Virus record (IMG/VR): IMGVR_UViG_3300009620_000042
Location: 1 to 26,257 of that record
Reading direction: 5' to 3' (one strand)
Length of the DNA stretch: 26,257 bases
Origin: a virus
Shown here: positions 6,645 through 14,855 of the stretch, one piece after another
Layout of the letters: every line of letters begins with the position of its first letter
Position numbering within the stretch: the stretch's first letter is position 1
Notes under the pieces: generated by a model
The model's database searches: none
Seen by the model: only the letters and a program-made list of their open reading frames with translations
Told to the model about the DNA's origin: nothing
Program-made: the position numbers and the translations under genes

Positions 6645-8084
6645 ATGTACAAATTTAAAACAGAGCCATACGAGCATCAAAAGGATGCACTAAAAAAATG
6701 CTGGAACAAGGAGTCATTTGCAGTGTTCGCAGAAATGGGAACAGGCAAGACCAAGATAGCGTTGGACAACGCTTGCATATTATACAACAAGGGAAAGATT
6801 GATCGTGTTCTTGTGATAGCTCCCAAGGGAGCCTACATGACATGGGTGGAACAAGAAATTCCAGCACACGTTCCGGATTATATAGAAAAGAAAGTACTCG
6901 CCTGGAAACAGTCCACGAGCCAGAAATACAAAGCGCAATTGAAGGACATAATGGATATTCAGGATTATAAATTAAAAATTATGGTCATGAACGTGGAAGC
7001 TTTTTCCACGAAAAAAGGGACTGACTTTGCCAGATTATTCCTGATTGGTCGTTCAATGATGATCGTGGATGAAAGCACTACCATAAAAAATCCACAGGCA
7101 AAAAGAACCAAATCAATATTGAAATTGGGAAAGGATACCAAATACAGAAGAATACTGACTGGATCCCCAGTTACCCGGTCGCCCATGGATCTCTGGTCAC
7201 AGATGGATTTCCTGAACCCGGAAATACTGGAGCAATCAAGCTATTATGCATTCAGGACTCGCTATGCAATCATGGTCACGTCAAATGCAGCCGGCGGAAC
7301 GCATACATACCAGCGTATCGTCAAGTTTCAGAACCTAAAGCAACTGGGGGAGCTAGTAGCACCCCATTCATACCGCATATTGAAGAAGGACTGTCTTGAC
7401 TTACCAGATAAGGTATATACCAAACGTGAGATAGAATTAAGTGATGAACAAAAAGAGGCGTATGTGGATATGAAAGCTAACGCTATAGCTACCCTTAAAG
7501 GGCAATCCATGACTGCAGTTAACGTCCTTACCCAACTGATAAGGCTTCACCAGATAACGTGCGGTCATATGAAAACAGATGCCGGCCATACCATAGATCT
7601 TAGAAGCAACAGAATAGATGAACTAATGCAGATTTTGGGTGAGACAACCGGAAAGGTGATTATATGGGCAAATTACATACATGACATTGAAAAGATTGAA
7701 GCTAATATAGCCTTAAGCGATTTCGGAGCAGATTCTCTGTGCACTTATTACGGCGCAACACCAGCCGATAAAAGGCAGGAATGCATCCGAAAGTTCCAGG
7801 ACCCAGATTCAAAGGTAAGATTTTTTATTGGTAACACCCAAACTGGCGGATACGGTATTACCCTTACCGCCGCAAGCACGGTGATCTACTATTCAAACAA
7901 TTATGATCTGGAAAAGAGAATACAGTCAGAGGATCGTGCTCACCGCATAGGGCAGAAGAACAAGGTACTGTACATTGATCTAATGTCAAAAGGGACTGTG
8001 GATGAAAAAATCATACAGTCCCTTCGAAGCAAGGTTAACATCGCCAAAGAAATCAGTGGCGAGGAACTTATTGCTTGGATTTAA
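6645..8084 (+). CDS. SNF2-family DEAD/DEAH-type helicase
   Basis: Protein of 479 aa, a minimal SNF2-type ATPase and the only rightward gene. Motifs in order: HQKDAL (Q-type start, 11-16), Walker A AEMGTGKT (29-36), VLVIAPKGAYMTW (motif Ia region), Walker B VDEST (141-145; DEST instead of DEAH), LTGSPV (171-176), IWANYIHDIEKI (start of second RecA fold), GGYGITLTAAS (motif V) and QSEDRAHRIGQ (427-437, motif VI with arginine finger). It has no extra chromatin, nuclease or zinc-finger domain. Such stand-alone SNF2 proteins occur in many phages and probably translocate on double-stranded DNA to remodel replication or recombination intermediates. AGGA lies directly against the ATG, an unusually short spacing. 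Its end overlaps the Hsp20 gene by 17 bp, tail to tail. Confidence 0.92.
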   Translation: MYKFKTEPYEHQKDALKKCWNKESFAVFAEMGTGKTKIALDNACILYNKGKIDRVLVIAPKGAYMTWVEQEIPAHVPDYIEKKVLAWKQSTSQKYKAQLKDIMDIQDYKLKIMVMNVEAFSTKKGTDFARLFLIGRSMMIVDESTTIKNPQAKRTKSILKLGKDTKYRRILTGSPVTRSPMDLWSQMDFLNPEILEQSSYYAFRTRYAIMVTSNAAGGTHTYQRIVKFQNLKQLGELVAPHSYRILKKDCLDLPDKVYTKREIELSDEQKEAYVDMKANAIATLKGQSMTAVNVLTQLIRLHQITCGHMKTDAGHTIDLRSNRIDELMQILGETTGKVIIWANYIHDIEKIEANIALSDFGADSLCTYYGATPADKRQECIRKFQDPDSKVRFFIGNTQTGGYGITLTAASTVIYYSNNYDLEKRIQSEDRAHRIGQKNKVLYIDLMSKGTVDEKIIQSLRSKVNIAKEISGEELIAWI

Positions 8085-8466
8085 TTTTTATTTGTTTTGG
8101 TTTTTCGGATTCCGGAATTTCCCGTTTATAAGTAACTTTAAGAAGTCCATCCTTTAGCTCCGCTCCATTAATCATAATGTGTTCATGAAGCTGGAATTTT
8201 TTGATAAAACTCCTATCAGAAATTCCTTTATGCCAAAAATCTTCTGAGGTTTTTTCTTCTTTACACCCAGAAACATGTAAAGTTTGCTCTTTTACTTCAA
8301 CTTTCAAATCTTTCTCAGCGAACCCTGCAACAGCAAATTCAATGACGCCTAAGTCATCTTTTTCTTTAATGTTGTATGGGGGATAAGTTGAGACTCTTTT
8401 GAAACCGTCAAAAAAGTCGTTGTGGAAACCAAGAAAATGGTTACGTATAATATCTAGCTCGTTCAT
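8068..8466 (-). CDS. Hsp20 small heat-shock protein (alpha-crystallin domain)
   Basis: Chaperone of 132 aa, the usual size for IbpA-like proteins. It holds an N-terminal arm with FHNDFFDGF, then the alpha-crystallin domain: YPPYNI (28-33), AVAGFAEKDL (45-54), SDRSFIKKFQL (83-93), and LKDGLLKVTYKREIPE (104-119). A C-terminal IKIKS (126-130) is the I-x-I type anchor that lets these proteins form large oligomers. The family binds unfolding proteins without ATP. Phage-borne Hsp20 is known from marine T4-like cyanophages. The start has AGGAGGT at 8471-8477, a strong ribosome site. It is separated from the nuclease gene by about 54 bases, one of the longest gaps in the window, and probably has its own promoter. 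Confidence 0.93.
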   Translation of the reverse strand: MNELDIIRNHFLGFHNDFFDGFKRVSTYPPYNIKEKDDLGVIEFAVAGFAEKDLKVEVKEQTLHVSGCKEEKTSEDFWHKGISDRSFIKKFQLHEHIMINGAELKDGLLKVTYKREIPESEKPKQIKIKSKQ

Positions 8467-8520
8467 ATGTACCTCCTATTAAAGCAAGATTTAGCAGGAC
8501 CCATTACGGCATCCTAGGTA

Positions 8521-9189
8521 CTATATAACACTTTCTGAATATTTTTCAAGTCTTTTCATGAAGGAATCTGATGCCCTCGTGAAATTCTCACCATCAAGCT
8601 CGAATCGCTGAAACAGCATTCCCCTGGAACACATCAGCACTACTCCTTGGTCAATTTCCGTTCCAAAGAGGTGGTTATGTGCCTGGGCATAGGCGGCGAG
8701 CTGCATGAGGTAATCCTGTACCCACTCTCTCTTCTTGGGCTTGTTTGTCTGCTTAAAGTCGATAATGGCAGGCCTTCCCTTATATAGTCCAACCATGTCA
8801 GTAGTCCCAGCGTACTTGCCAGGCAAATACAGATGAACTTCAGAACCCCATACCTCGTCAACATCCTTCAATCCCTCCTCTATTATCTTTTTCGCCATCA
8901 GCTCCGCTTGCACGCCAACGTCCGTGAGATCCTTGTATGGTTTTCCGTTCACATAATGTTCTATGTATAGGTGGAGCGCGGTTCCAATCTGGGCCGCGTC
9001 CGTCATAATTTTTTCGGCTTTTTTCTCCCCCACGCGCTTTCGCCATGCGTGAAGGCCACTCTTGTCCTTTGTCTTGGAGAGGACTGAGGTTACGGACGGT
9101 AAACTTTCCCCGTCGGGTGTAAGGTATATTCTATATTCTCCGTCTTGCCTCTTGAGAGAGGCGTAGTCATACTTCTTTATAAATTTCAC
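8521..9189 (-). CDS. PD-(D/E)XK nuclease of the RecB/Cas4-like type
   Basis: Exonuclease-like protein of 222 aa. Core motifs: GTALH (69-73), E117, D131 in TTDMVG, catalytic DFK (D144, K146) after a hydrophobic strand, and QLAAY (Q163, Y167), the RecB-family Q-x-x-x-Y motif. No four-cysteine iron-sulphur cluster is visible, unlike Cas4. The N-terminus (KFIKKYDY, then TPDGESLPSVTSVLSKTK) resembles exonucleases of marine T4-like phages, which supports a GTG start at 9189. The open frame extends to ATG 9339, but those extra 50 residues overlap the upstream gene and carry no conserved feature. There is no Shine-Dalgarno before the GTG; instead an extended -10 box ends seven bases upstream. Likely roles are recombination or host-DNA breakdown. 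Confidence 0.85.
   Translation of the reverse strand: MKFIKKYDYASLKRQDGEYRIYLTPDGESLPSVTSVLSKTKDKSGLHAWRKRVGEKKAEKIMTDAAQIGTALHLYIEHYVNGKPYKDLTDVGVQAELMAKKIIEEGLKDVDEVWGSEVHLYLPGKYAGTTDMVGLYKGRPAIIDFKQTNKPKKREWVQDYLMQLAAYAQAHNHLFGTEIDQGVVLMCSRGMLFQRFELDGENFTRASDSFMKRLEKYSESVI
8522..8549 (-). promoter_or_regulatory. Candidate promoter for the Hsp20 gene
   Basis: Minus strand: -35 TTGAAA (8544-8549), 16-bp spacer, -10 TATATA (8522-8527) preceded by TGT. It overlaps the last codons of the nuclease gene. Predicted start near 8515, leaving a leader of about 48 bases before ATG 8466. The -10 matches consensus at only four of six positions, so this is a moderate call. Confidence 0.4.
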
Positions 9190-9195
9190 GCATGC

Positions 9196-9204
9196 ATTAT
9201 AGCA
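9196..9204 (-). promoter_or_regulatory. Candidate extended -10 promoter for the nuclease
   Basis: Minus strand TGCTATAAT at 9196-9204, overlapping the stop codon of the upstream gene. No good -35 was found 15-18 bp further upstream. The expected transcription start falls at 9189-9190, right on the proposed GTG start, so any transcript would be leaderless. This could be chance. Confidence 0.3.
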
Positions 9205-10126
9205 CAAGTGAGACCAATCCGCCAGTGTTATAATTGTATCCAGGAGGCCCTTGATTTGGATATCTATGGGGGTGTTGATCATGCTGGAGGAAAGCCCCAG
9301 TATGCTTACCAGGAAGCATGCCGGCACGCTCTGCTTCATGTTTAGCGGTCCTCATCAAGTTTCCTCCCCATCCAAGTTCTTTTTGACCCATATTTCCTAC
9401 CATCTCATAAGCATTCCGCACTGTTTGTGGGTTTTGACCGTACACGGCTCCTGTGGCGTATATGGGTATATGCTGTACCTCACCTGGAGAATACTGTATA
9501 GTTGCTTGACGGTTGGGGTCATAGGCTTGGTATTTATCCGTAAAAGCCTTCCATGTTTTTGATTTGCTTGGAACACCTGTATCTCTCCCCGTAAACCAGT
9601 GTTTTTTATTTTCTCTAATCCCTAAGTACTGATCCCACAATGGATGCTTATACTCGTGCCTGTAGACGTCGGAGATAAAGCTCTGAAGAGACCCCTTACT
9701 TGGATCCCAATCACCAATTATCTCGCTTAAATTAATATCCATTCTAGTCCTTGGATCATCATCAGGATCAAAGGGGTCATCGACATCCACTTGCCCCCAA
9801 TAACGGTTTCCTTCTGGGGATTCTTTCAATCTTCCTTTCTTTTGCTCCTCATCATAGAGGTATCTCATGGGTCCTTCCATGGTGTGCTTTCTTAATCCCA
9901 TGAGGGCCATCTCATCATAATCATAGAGTGATGTACCCAATCCTTCCATCAGTTTCGATCGTTCAGTAGCACTAAGTTCATCGGAAGGTTTTCCATACAT
10001 GATGTCATCGTACATGTCCTGTTCGAACTCGATGTCACCCAGTCCGGCTTGCAATAGCCAGTCTGGGTCGTTGTATAAATGATCTATGACAGATGAACTA
10101 CTGAGATTTGAGGTTCTGTTTGCCAT
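9197..10126 (-). CDS. Unknown protein with an HExxH motif and GGLVSL C-terminus
   Basis: Protein of 309 aa, not recognised. Residues 157-161 read HEYKH, a zinc-metallopeptidase type HExxH inside a probable helix (SFISDVYRHEYKH). Further histidines and acids follow in AKHEAERAG (261-269) and in a histidine-rich tail FLQHDQHPHRYP (279-290). An acidic aspartate-rich stretch (113-124) precedes the motif. The protein ends NTGGLVSLVL, a motif also echoed in the glycine-rich protein at 18680-19768. No signal peptide or membrane segment is seen. The start overlaps the upstream stop as TAATG. The HExxH could make it a virion-associated or lysis peptidase, but a five-residue motif occurs by chance, so this is only a suggestion. 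Confidence 0.7.
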   Translation of the reverse strand: MANRTSNLSSSSVIDHLYNDPDWLLQAGLGDIEFEQDMYDDIMYGKPSDELSATERSKLMEGLGTSLYDYDEMALMGLRKHTMEGPMRYLYDEEQKKGRLKESPEGNRYWGQVDVDDPFDPDDDPRTRMDINLSEIIGDWDPSKGSLQSFISDVYRHEYKHPLWDQYLGIRENKKHWFTGRDTGVPSKSKTWKAFTDKYQAYDPNRQATIQYSPGEVQHIPIYATGAVYGQNPQTVRNAYEMVGNMGQKELGWGGNLMRTAKHEAERAGMLPGKHTGAFLQHDQHPHRYPNQGPPGYNYNTGGLVSLVL

Positions 10127-10677
10127 TATCTCTTACCTCCAGGAAATGGTATCACGTTGGCCCCACTCGCCGCGTCCTGCCTTCGCTGTCTCGCGAGGGC
10201 GATCATGTATTTCTCGTAGTCGGTGAGTCCACGCACGCGCATGTTTCTTTTCGCCATCTGCGCGATCGCGTTCTGTGCCAGCTCGTCCACGTATTCCTGT
10301 CCCCCGAACTCACCCCAGTAGGTCCTTCCCGCCTCGTTCATCTTGGCGTACTCATCTGGGTTCGCGCGGTACCAGTTGATGAGGTCCTTTGTCGTTCTTT
10401 CACTGTTGAGTCTCGCCTTCATCGTCTGCATTATTCCGCTGTAGGGCGTCGCCTTGTTCTCCGGTGTTACATACTTTGACGCGTTTCGCAGAAGCCCTTC
10501 CGCCGCACCCATCCTTGATGAAAGCGCCACTCCATAAGGATACCACGCTTCATACGCGGTTTCATTCTTCAATGTCTGGACGTGACGGTCCTTTGGATAT
10601 TGCTTAGCTATGGCAAGGACGCGACGCATCGCCTCCTTGCCATACTTTTTGCCGATCAGTGATAGTACTCCGTACAT
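10126..10677 (-). CDS. Unknown protein, probably virion-associated
   Basis: Protein of 183 aa, largely helical and basic, not recognised. Seen: an N-terminal helix YGVLSLIGKKYGKEAMRRVL, a central WYPYGVALSSRMGAAEGLL, and a tail ending ANVIPFPGGKR. No catalytic motif or membrane segment was found. Its base composition is clearly richer in G+C than that of the gene at 10897-11436 (30 of 60 in bases 10201-10260 against 18 of 60 in 11041-11100). A run of GGGGGGAGA lies just before ATG 10677. The downstream gene is joined through TAATG. Confidence 0.7.
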   Translation of the reverse strand: MYGVLSLIGKKYGKEAMRRVLAIAKQYPKDRHVQTLKNETAYEAWYPYGVALSSRMGAAEGLLRNASKYVTPENKATPYSGIMQTMKARLNSERTTKDLINWYRANPDEYAKMNEAGRTYWGEFGGQEYVDELAQNAIAQMAKRNMRVRGLTDYEKYMIALARQRRQDAASGANVIPFPGGKR

Positions 10678-10696
10678 TCTCCCCCCAAGCGGCCCC

Positions 10697-10897
10697 CTAT
10701 CCTATTAAACCTGTGTAAACTGCCCTCAACAACAACCCCAAGACCATGAACGAAACCATCCAGACAATCTTAAAGATCGTATCAATCTTGGAACTCATGT
10801 GTGTAATATGATTGTCCAGCTTCTGATGGATCAACCGAAGCTCTCCCTCAATCCTGATGATGTCCTCGCGGTTCGCTGTTATTTTTTCTTCGGCCAT
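10697..10897 (-). CDS. Small membrane protein, XhlA/holin-like
   Basis: Protein of 66 aa with an N-terminal charged helix (about 8-38) containing RIEGELRLIHQKLDNHITHM, likely a coiled coil, followed by one hydrophobic membrane segment at about 41-60 (IFKIVWMVSFMVLGLLLRAV). This resembles the layout of XhlA-type holin-associated proteins of phages and phage-like elements. ATG 10897 overlaps the previous stop as TAATG; a TTG six bases upstream is less likely. A role in lysis would fit, although no endolysin was recognised nearby. It could equally be a membrane-anchored virion or takeover protein. Confidence 0.65.
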   Translation of the reverse strand: MAEEKITANREDIIRIEGELRLIHQKLDNHITHMSSKIDTIFKIVWMVSFMVLGLLLRAVYTGLIG

Positions 10898-11436
10898 TAC
10901 CAATTAGTCCCCCAATTTATGTAAGCATTGTAATCTTCATCATCAATATCATATCCACCGCCAAATCCTAAAGTTCCACCCCATAAATTTTTATCAAAAT
11001 CATAGCCAATTTGTTGATCATTTATGTCAACATCAGGGAAAAAAGGATCAAATTGACTGTAAATGTTTTTCATTTTATTAACTGCAGGACTGTTTGCCAT
11101 TGCCAACATAAGACCTGAATTATTTCGAGGTTGATCTGCCTTGACATTCCAGAAGGAACCTTCGCCGCCACCAACATTATTTTGATACCAAGGGGGTAAG
11201 TTTGGATCTCTATTTCTAAGTAAACCTTCACCTGGAGGTGTTTCATCCCTGATCAGTCTGTCAATGACTCCAGGAGCCTGTTGTAAATGTCTTAAAAAAT
11301 CTAAATCCATACCAGGCGAAGACCTAATAGTATTATCCTGAAGTATGCGTTCAATTTCAGTTGGTCCTGCACGGTCATATCCAATGTTTGGTCTGTCAAC
11401 TCTTGGTTGTAATTTTTGTCTCTCTCTTGGTGGCAT
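10897..11436 (-). CDS. Unknown protein with RPNIGYDRAGP motif
   Basis: Protein of 179 aa, not recognised. The N-terminus contains RPNIGYDRAGP (15-25), which recurs almost unchanged in the proline-rich protein at 19771-20358. The rest is rich in N, D, G and P, with PPWYQNNVGGGEGSFW and an acidic aromatic C-terminus ending YINWGTNW. It looks like a partly disordered virion-associated protein rather than an enzyme. It is A+T-rich compared with its neighbour at 10126-10677. It is coupled to the gene before and after by TAATG overlaps. Confidence 0.7.
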   Translation of the reverse strand: MPPRERQKLQPRVDRPNIGYDRAGPTEIERILQDNTIRSSPGMDLDFLRHLQQAPGVIDRLIRDETPPGEGLLRNRDPNLPPWYQNNVGGGEGSFWNVKADQPRNNSGLMLAMANSPAVNKMKNIYSQFDPFFPDVDINDQQIGYDFDKNLWGGTLGFGGGYDIDDEDYNAYINWGTNW

Positions 11437-14400
11437 TATAATACTCCCATTATTCCCTTGTTCTGTGCATTCTGAAAAGGATTGTCATTGATTCCTGTCT
11501 GTATGTCCGTGTACTTTCCCTGATTGTTCATCACGGGGTTCATCTCCATCAGTCCGCCTCCGGCAGCATACTGTGTTCCGCCGCCGTACTGCGCAGCCAA
11601 CGCCGCGTCAGTGTTTCCTGTATACAACGCTCCAGCTGCCGCCGGATTCATTGTCGGATTGCTCATTATTGAAGCGCCAACACGTGATGTGTCATACGCT
11701 CCTCCCGCCGCCTCAGGCGCGTAGTCAACCGCTCCTTCCGGTGCCCCAATTTTTGGACTTAGGAGAGACGGTGTTGGATCTATATCAGCTCCCTTTTTAA
11801 TAGCATCATATCCTGCTCCAAGCGTGTCAAGCGGATTCATGACAGCCTCGCCCACTCTGGCGCCAGTTGTCAGTAAGGCATCCTTGGCTTTTTCATTGAA
11901 TGTTTGTGCCTGCTGGAATCTTTGTCCTGACTGGTCAAACATTTTTTGATCTTCCTCAAGTTCATGCAAATCACGGTCAAACGCAATCCATTCCTCCGGG
12001 TACATACGAACCAGTCTGGCAAAGTTTGCAAGCCTAATTGTCTCCGGCAGGTTTGCATCTACCATGTTTTTAAGTACCCTGTGCGATACTGGATTGGTTA
12101 GAACCTTTCCGCCATAGTTGATCATGAACGCCGCGGCACTCATCATCAACGGTCCAATTCCTATAAGGGTGCCAGCCTCGGCGGCTCCTTTTCCCATCGC
12201 TCCTGGACCCAATGCCGCACCAGGAATAAACGCTCTTACAGCTGACCTAGTGGAACCCATGACTGCACGACGCATCATGAACTTCGCTCCGCTAGGAACG
12301 CCGTTCTCGAAAAGCTTCGCGAGAACCATTGATAGGTCATCAAAGTCCTTCTGGGTTGGCATCTTTGTTCTTTCTCCCCTTATGAATCCTTCCGGCAATT
12401 CCTCGCCGAAGATTTCCTTCAGTCCCTTGCCAACTCCCGTTTCATATACCTGGTCATCAAAATGGGTCCATCCAACTCCAGGCTCCCAAATCCTGAGCTT
12501 TGTTACTTCCGGTGACTCATCAAGCGCGTGACTGAACAGTGATTTTAACTTGGATCCTTCCTTTCCAAGTCCAAGTCCGGCCCTGAATCCTGCCGCGTCA
12601 AAATATTGCAGTCCTTCCTTTTCAACAATGGATGCATTGAACAGGTCATCAACGTATGTTCCTAATCCGTTGTGGTATCCACGGTCGCCCACAATTCTTC
12701 TGATTGCAGCCAGTTCCGCCTTTCCGTCTATGGCATGTGCCTTTGATGCATTAATAATGGTATCAAATAGAGTATGAGAAGCACGTGTTGTACTGTTGTC
12801 AAGAATAATGTTGAATCCCCTTTGCTTTACTTCCCCTCTCGCCGCTGTCTTGCCAACATTCGTTCCCCAAAGCATCAGCCCTGAAGAGACAAACTTGTCA
12901 TACTCATCAAACGCCTTGGCAATATCCGGGTATCCCATTTTTTCAAGGGATGCTACATCATTCTCCCACGCCTTCATAAGGCGTGAAATGTCATCCGCAT
13001 AGGTGGTCTTCGCCAGTACCTTGTCCTTGAGTGGAGCCAGCAAGTCATTGATCTGCTCGCGAAGCCCTTTCATTTGATGCACGTCTAGCATTGCGTGCGC
13101 CCTTCCTTCGCCAACAGGTTTTATTATTTGTTTTTCCAGGAAGTCGATCAGCTTGTTTCTTACTTCCGATGGGATTATTTCTCCTCCAGGGTCAAGCTGA
13201 AGCTTCTCCCTGTATTCCCTTAGCGTCTGTTTTGCAACGTTGACCAGATTCTCATTGGAGAATCCCTTGCCCATGCCTTCCGCCGCCTCAGTGAATCCCT
13301 TCTCCAGTGTCTTTGCCTGTGCTATGAATCCCTTTAAGTTCTGTGATGCTAGGAAGTCCCAGCTCTCCAGCATCTCGTCAAGGTGTCCGTATGGTGCAAA
13401 TCCACCAATCATTTTTCTCATGACTCCATCAATGTAGAAGTCACTCTGTTTTGCCATGTTGTTCTTTATGCTGATTCCGAACAGCGGTGCTGGGGATAGC
13501 ATTGAGGTTATCTTTCCACCCAAAGTTCCACCAACCATTTGCCTTCCAACCATTGTTCCGGCAATCTCAGTTGGATCAGGCCACCATTCATTGGACCCTT
13601 TCTTGATAGGTCCTGGTGGGCCAAGCCAGTTGAGTGCCTTTGAATTGGTAGCACGCCATAGGAAATTTCCAAGTCCCAGTGGTAGGTTGAATGAAAGCTG
13701 TTCCTTTGGTACCTTCAATCCTCTTGTTGCAATCAAGTCCAGTTCATTCTGCGATGGCATCCATCGCTCAAGAACCCTTTGCTCCCCTTCCAGCAGTTCC
13801 TTTCCGCTGACAATTCCTGGCGCCTTGCTGGGCTTTTGCCTAAACATCCTGAATGGAGTGTGTCCAACTACTTTTCTTATTCCGTAATATGCCGGCCTTA
13901 ACGCGAAGAATCCAGCTGTCAGTCCCGCATCCCAGTAGGCGGCGTTGAGAGCGTTGCCTAATCTTTTCTTTTGTGTTGGCCTGTTGATTCCCTGAGGACC
14001 AAACGTCCATGATTCAGGAACAAGCGTTGCCAGTGTGGCATCAACCAAACTCGCCTGCTTGTTTGGATCACGCATGTATCCTTTCGCCTTTCCTGCCTTG
14101 TTCATCATATCCAGCATGCCCTCGTAGCCATAGTCCGCCACGCCGACGGCCATTGCGCCACCTATGACGGCGCCAGCTGTCCTTGCAAGCCAGTTTCCTT
14201 TTGACTTTCCAAATCCCTTTGCAGCTCCTTTAAAAAATTTATCCCTTACTAATTTTTCACCCTTGACTGATCCGTATATTCCACCACCTATGTATCCCGT
14301 CATTTCAATTGCAGGATATGGGTTAGGATTATTGGTGAACAGTCCTATATTATCACGCATGTCCAGTACTTCAGGGGACACAACGGTAAAGTCAGTCTTA

Positions 14401-14855
14401 GGATTCAATCCCTCGTTGGCCATAATTTCATTTATTCCCTGTACAGCCAGATCAAGCTTCGATTGATCTCCGGTTTCCGTAAATCTTCTCTTCGCGGTAT
14501 CCGCTATCAAGAGTGCTTGGTCACGCACACGGTCCCTCTTCTCACGGTACAGTCTAGACTCTTGCAGCTCCGCTTTTCTTTGCGCCACGTCCGCCTTGCT
14601 TTGCAGTATCCAGTTGTCCTTTCCGTATCGCCATCCAGTCTTTCCGAAAGGAATATTCCATGCGGTTCCTAAGGCCGCCATTGGTACATCAGTAAGCTTC
14701 TTCTGGAATTCCCTTCCTTTCATTATCTTTTCTTTCGCTTCAGTCTGTGGAACTCCGCCTTCAGTGGTCTCACCCTTGTATTTCTTGTACGCATTCTTGT
14801 GGTCAAGGAAAGGCTTAACTGTTGATTGAAATTTTTGTATTGATGACTGTGCCAT
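11436..14855 (-). CDS. Very large unknown protein (1139 aa), probably internal virion or DNA-ejection protein
   Basis: The longest gene in the window, not recognised. Mainly helical and charged, with scattered glycine/alanine-rich hydrophobic patches such as AGAVIGGAMAVGVADYGYEG (about residue 230) and a stretch near the C-terminal third (AAEAGTLIGIGPLMMSAAAF). The last 100 residues are low-complexity (G, A, N, P) and end in QNAQNKGIMGVL. I found no convincing lysozyme, transglycosylase or ATPase motif. Size, composition and position between virion genes resemble large internal virion proteins of podoviruses, which are ejected with the DNA; that role is inference. Both ends are TAATG overlaps. 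Confidence 0.8.
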   Translation of the reverse strand: MAQSSIQKFQSTVKPFLDHKNAYKKYKGETTEGGVPQTEAKEKIMKGREFQKKLTDVPMAALGTAWNIPFGKTGWRYGKDNWILQSKADVAQRKAELQESRLYREKRDRVRDQALLIADTAKRRFTETGDQSKLDLAVQGINEIMANEGLNPKTDFTVVSPEVLDMRDNIGLFTNNPNPYPAIEMTGYIGGGIYGSVKGEKLVRDKFFKGAAKGFGKSKGNWLARTAGAVIGGAMAVGVADYGYEGMLDMMNKAGKAKGYMRDPNKQASLVDATLATLVPESWTFGPQGINRPTQKKRLGNALNAAYWDAGLTAGFFALRPAYYGIRKVVGHTPFRMFRQKPSKAPGIVSGKELLEGEQRVLERWMPSQNELDLIATRGLKVPKEQLSFNLPLGLGNFLWRATNSKALNWLGPPGPIKKGSNEWWPDPTEIAGTMVGRQMVGGTLGGKITSMLSPAPLFGISIKNNMAKQSDFYIDGVMRKMIGGFAPYGHLDEMLESWDFLASQNLKGFIAQAKTLEKGFTEAAEGMGKGFSNENLVNVAKQTLREYREKLQLDPGGEIIPSEVRNKLIDFLEKQIIKPVGEGRAHAMLDVHQMKGLREQINDLLAPLKDKVLAKTTYADDISRLMKAWENDVASLEKMGYPDIAKAFDEYDKFVSSGLMLWGTNVGKTAARGEVKQRGFNIILDNSTTRASHTLFDTIINASKAHAIDGKAELAAIRRIVGDRGYHNGLGTYVDDLFNASIVEKEGLQYFDAAGFRAGLGLGKEGSKLKSLFSHALDESPEVTKLRIWEPGVGWTHFDDQVYETGVGKGLKEIFGEELPEGFIRGERTKMPTQKDFDDLSMVLAKLFENGVPSGAKFMMRRAVMGSTRSAVRAFIPGAALGPGAMGKGAAEAGTLIGIGPLMMSAAAFMINYGGKVLTNPVSHRVLKNMVDANLPETIRLANFARLVRMYPEEWIAFDRDLHELEEDQKMFDQSGQRFQQAQTFNEKAKDALLTTGARVGEAVMNPLDTLGAGYDAIKKGADIDPTPSLLSPKIGAPEGAVDYAPEAAGGAYDTSRVGASIMSNPTMNPAAAGALYTGNTDAALAAQYGGGTQYAAGGGLMEMNPVMNNQGKYTDIQTGINDNPFQNAQNKGIMGVL

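Noticed and set aside
8085-8110. Terminator for the SNF2 gene
   Set aside because: No strong stem followed by a U-run; the T-rich bases here are coding sequence of the Hsp20 gene.
8471-8521. Possible RNA thermometer before Hsp20: GUACCU (8516-8521) could pair with AGGUAC at the ribosome site
   Set aside because: Only six base pairs, and the upstream half lies before the predicted transcript start, so it would exist only in read-through RNA.
9190-9339. Longer N-terminus of the RecB-like nuclease (starting at ATG 9339 or 9282)
   Set aside because: The extra part overlaps the upstream gene by 86 bp or more, has no ribosome site, and the family-like sequence begins at about GTG 9189.
12118-13887. 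Long rightward open frames opposite the 1139-aa gene (12118-12531 and 13456-13887) as possible antisense genes
   Set aside because: They lack ribosome sites and conserved-looking protein sequence, and lie wholly within a strongly supported leftward gene; the frames are by-products of its codon composition.
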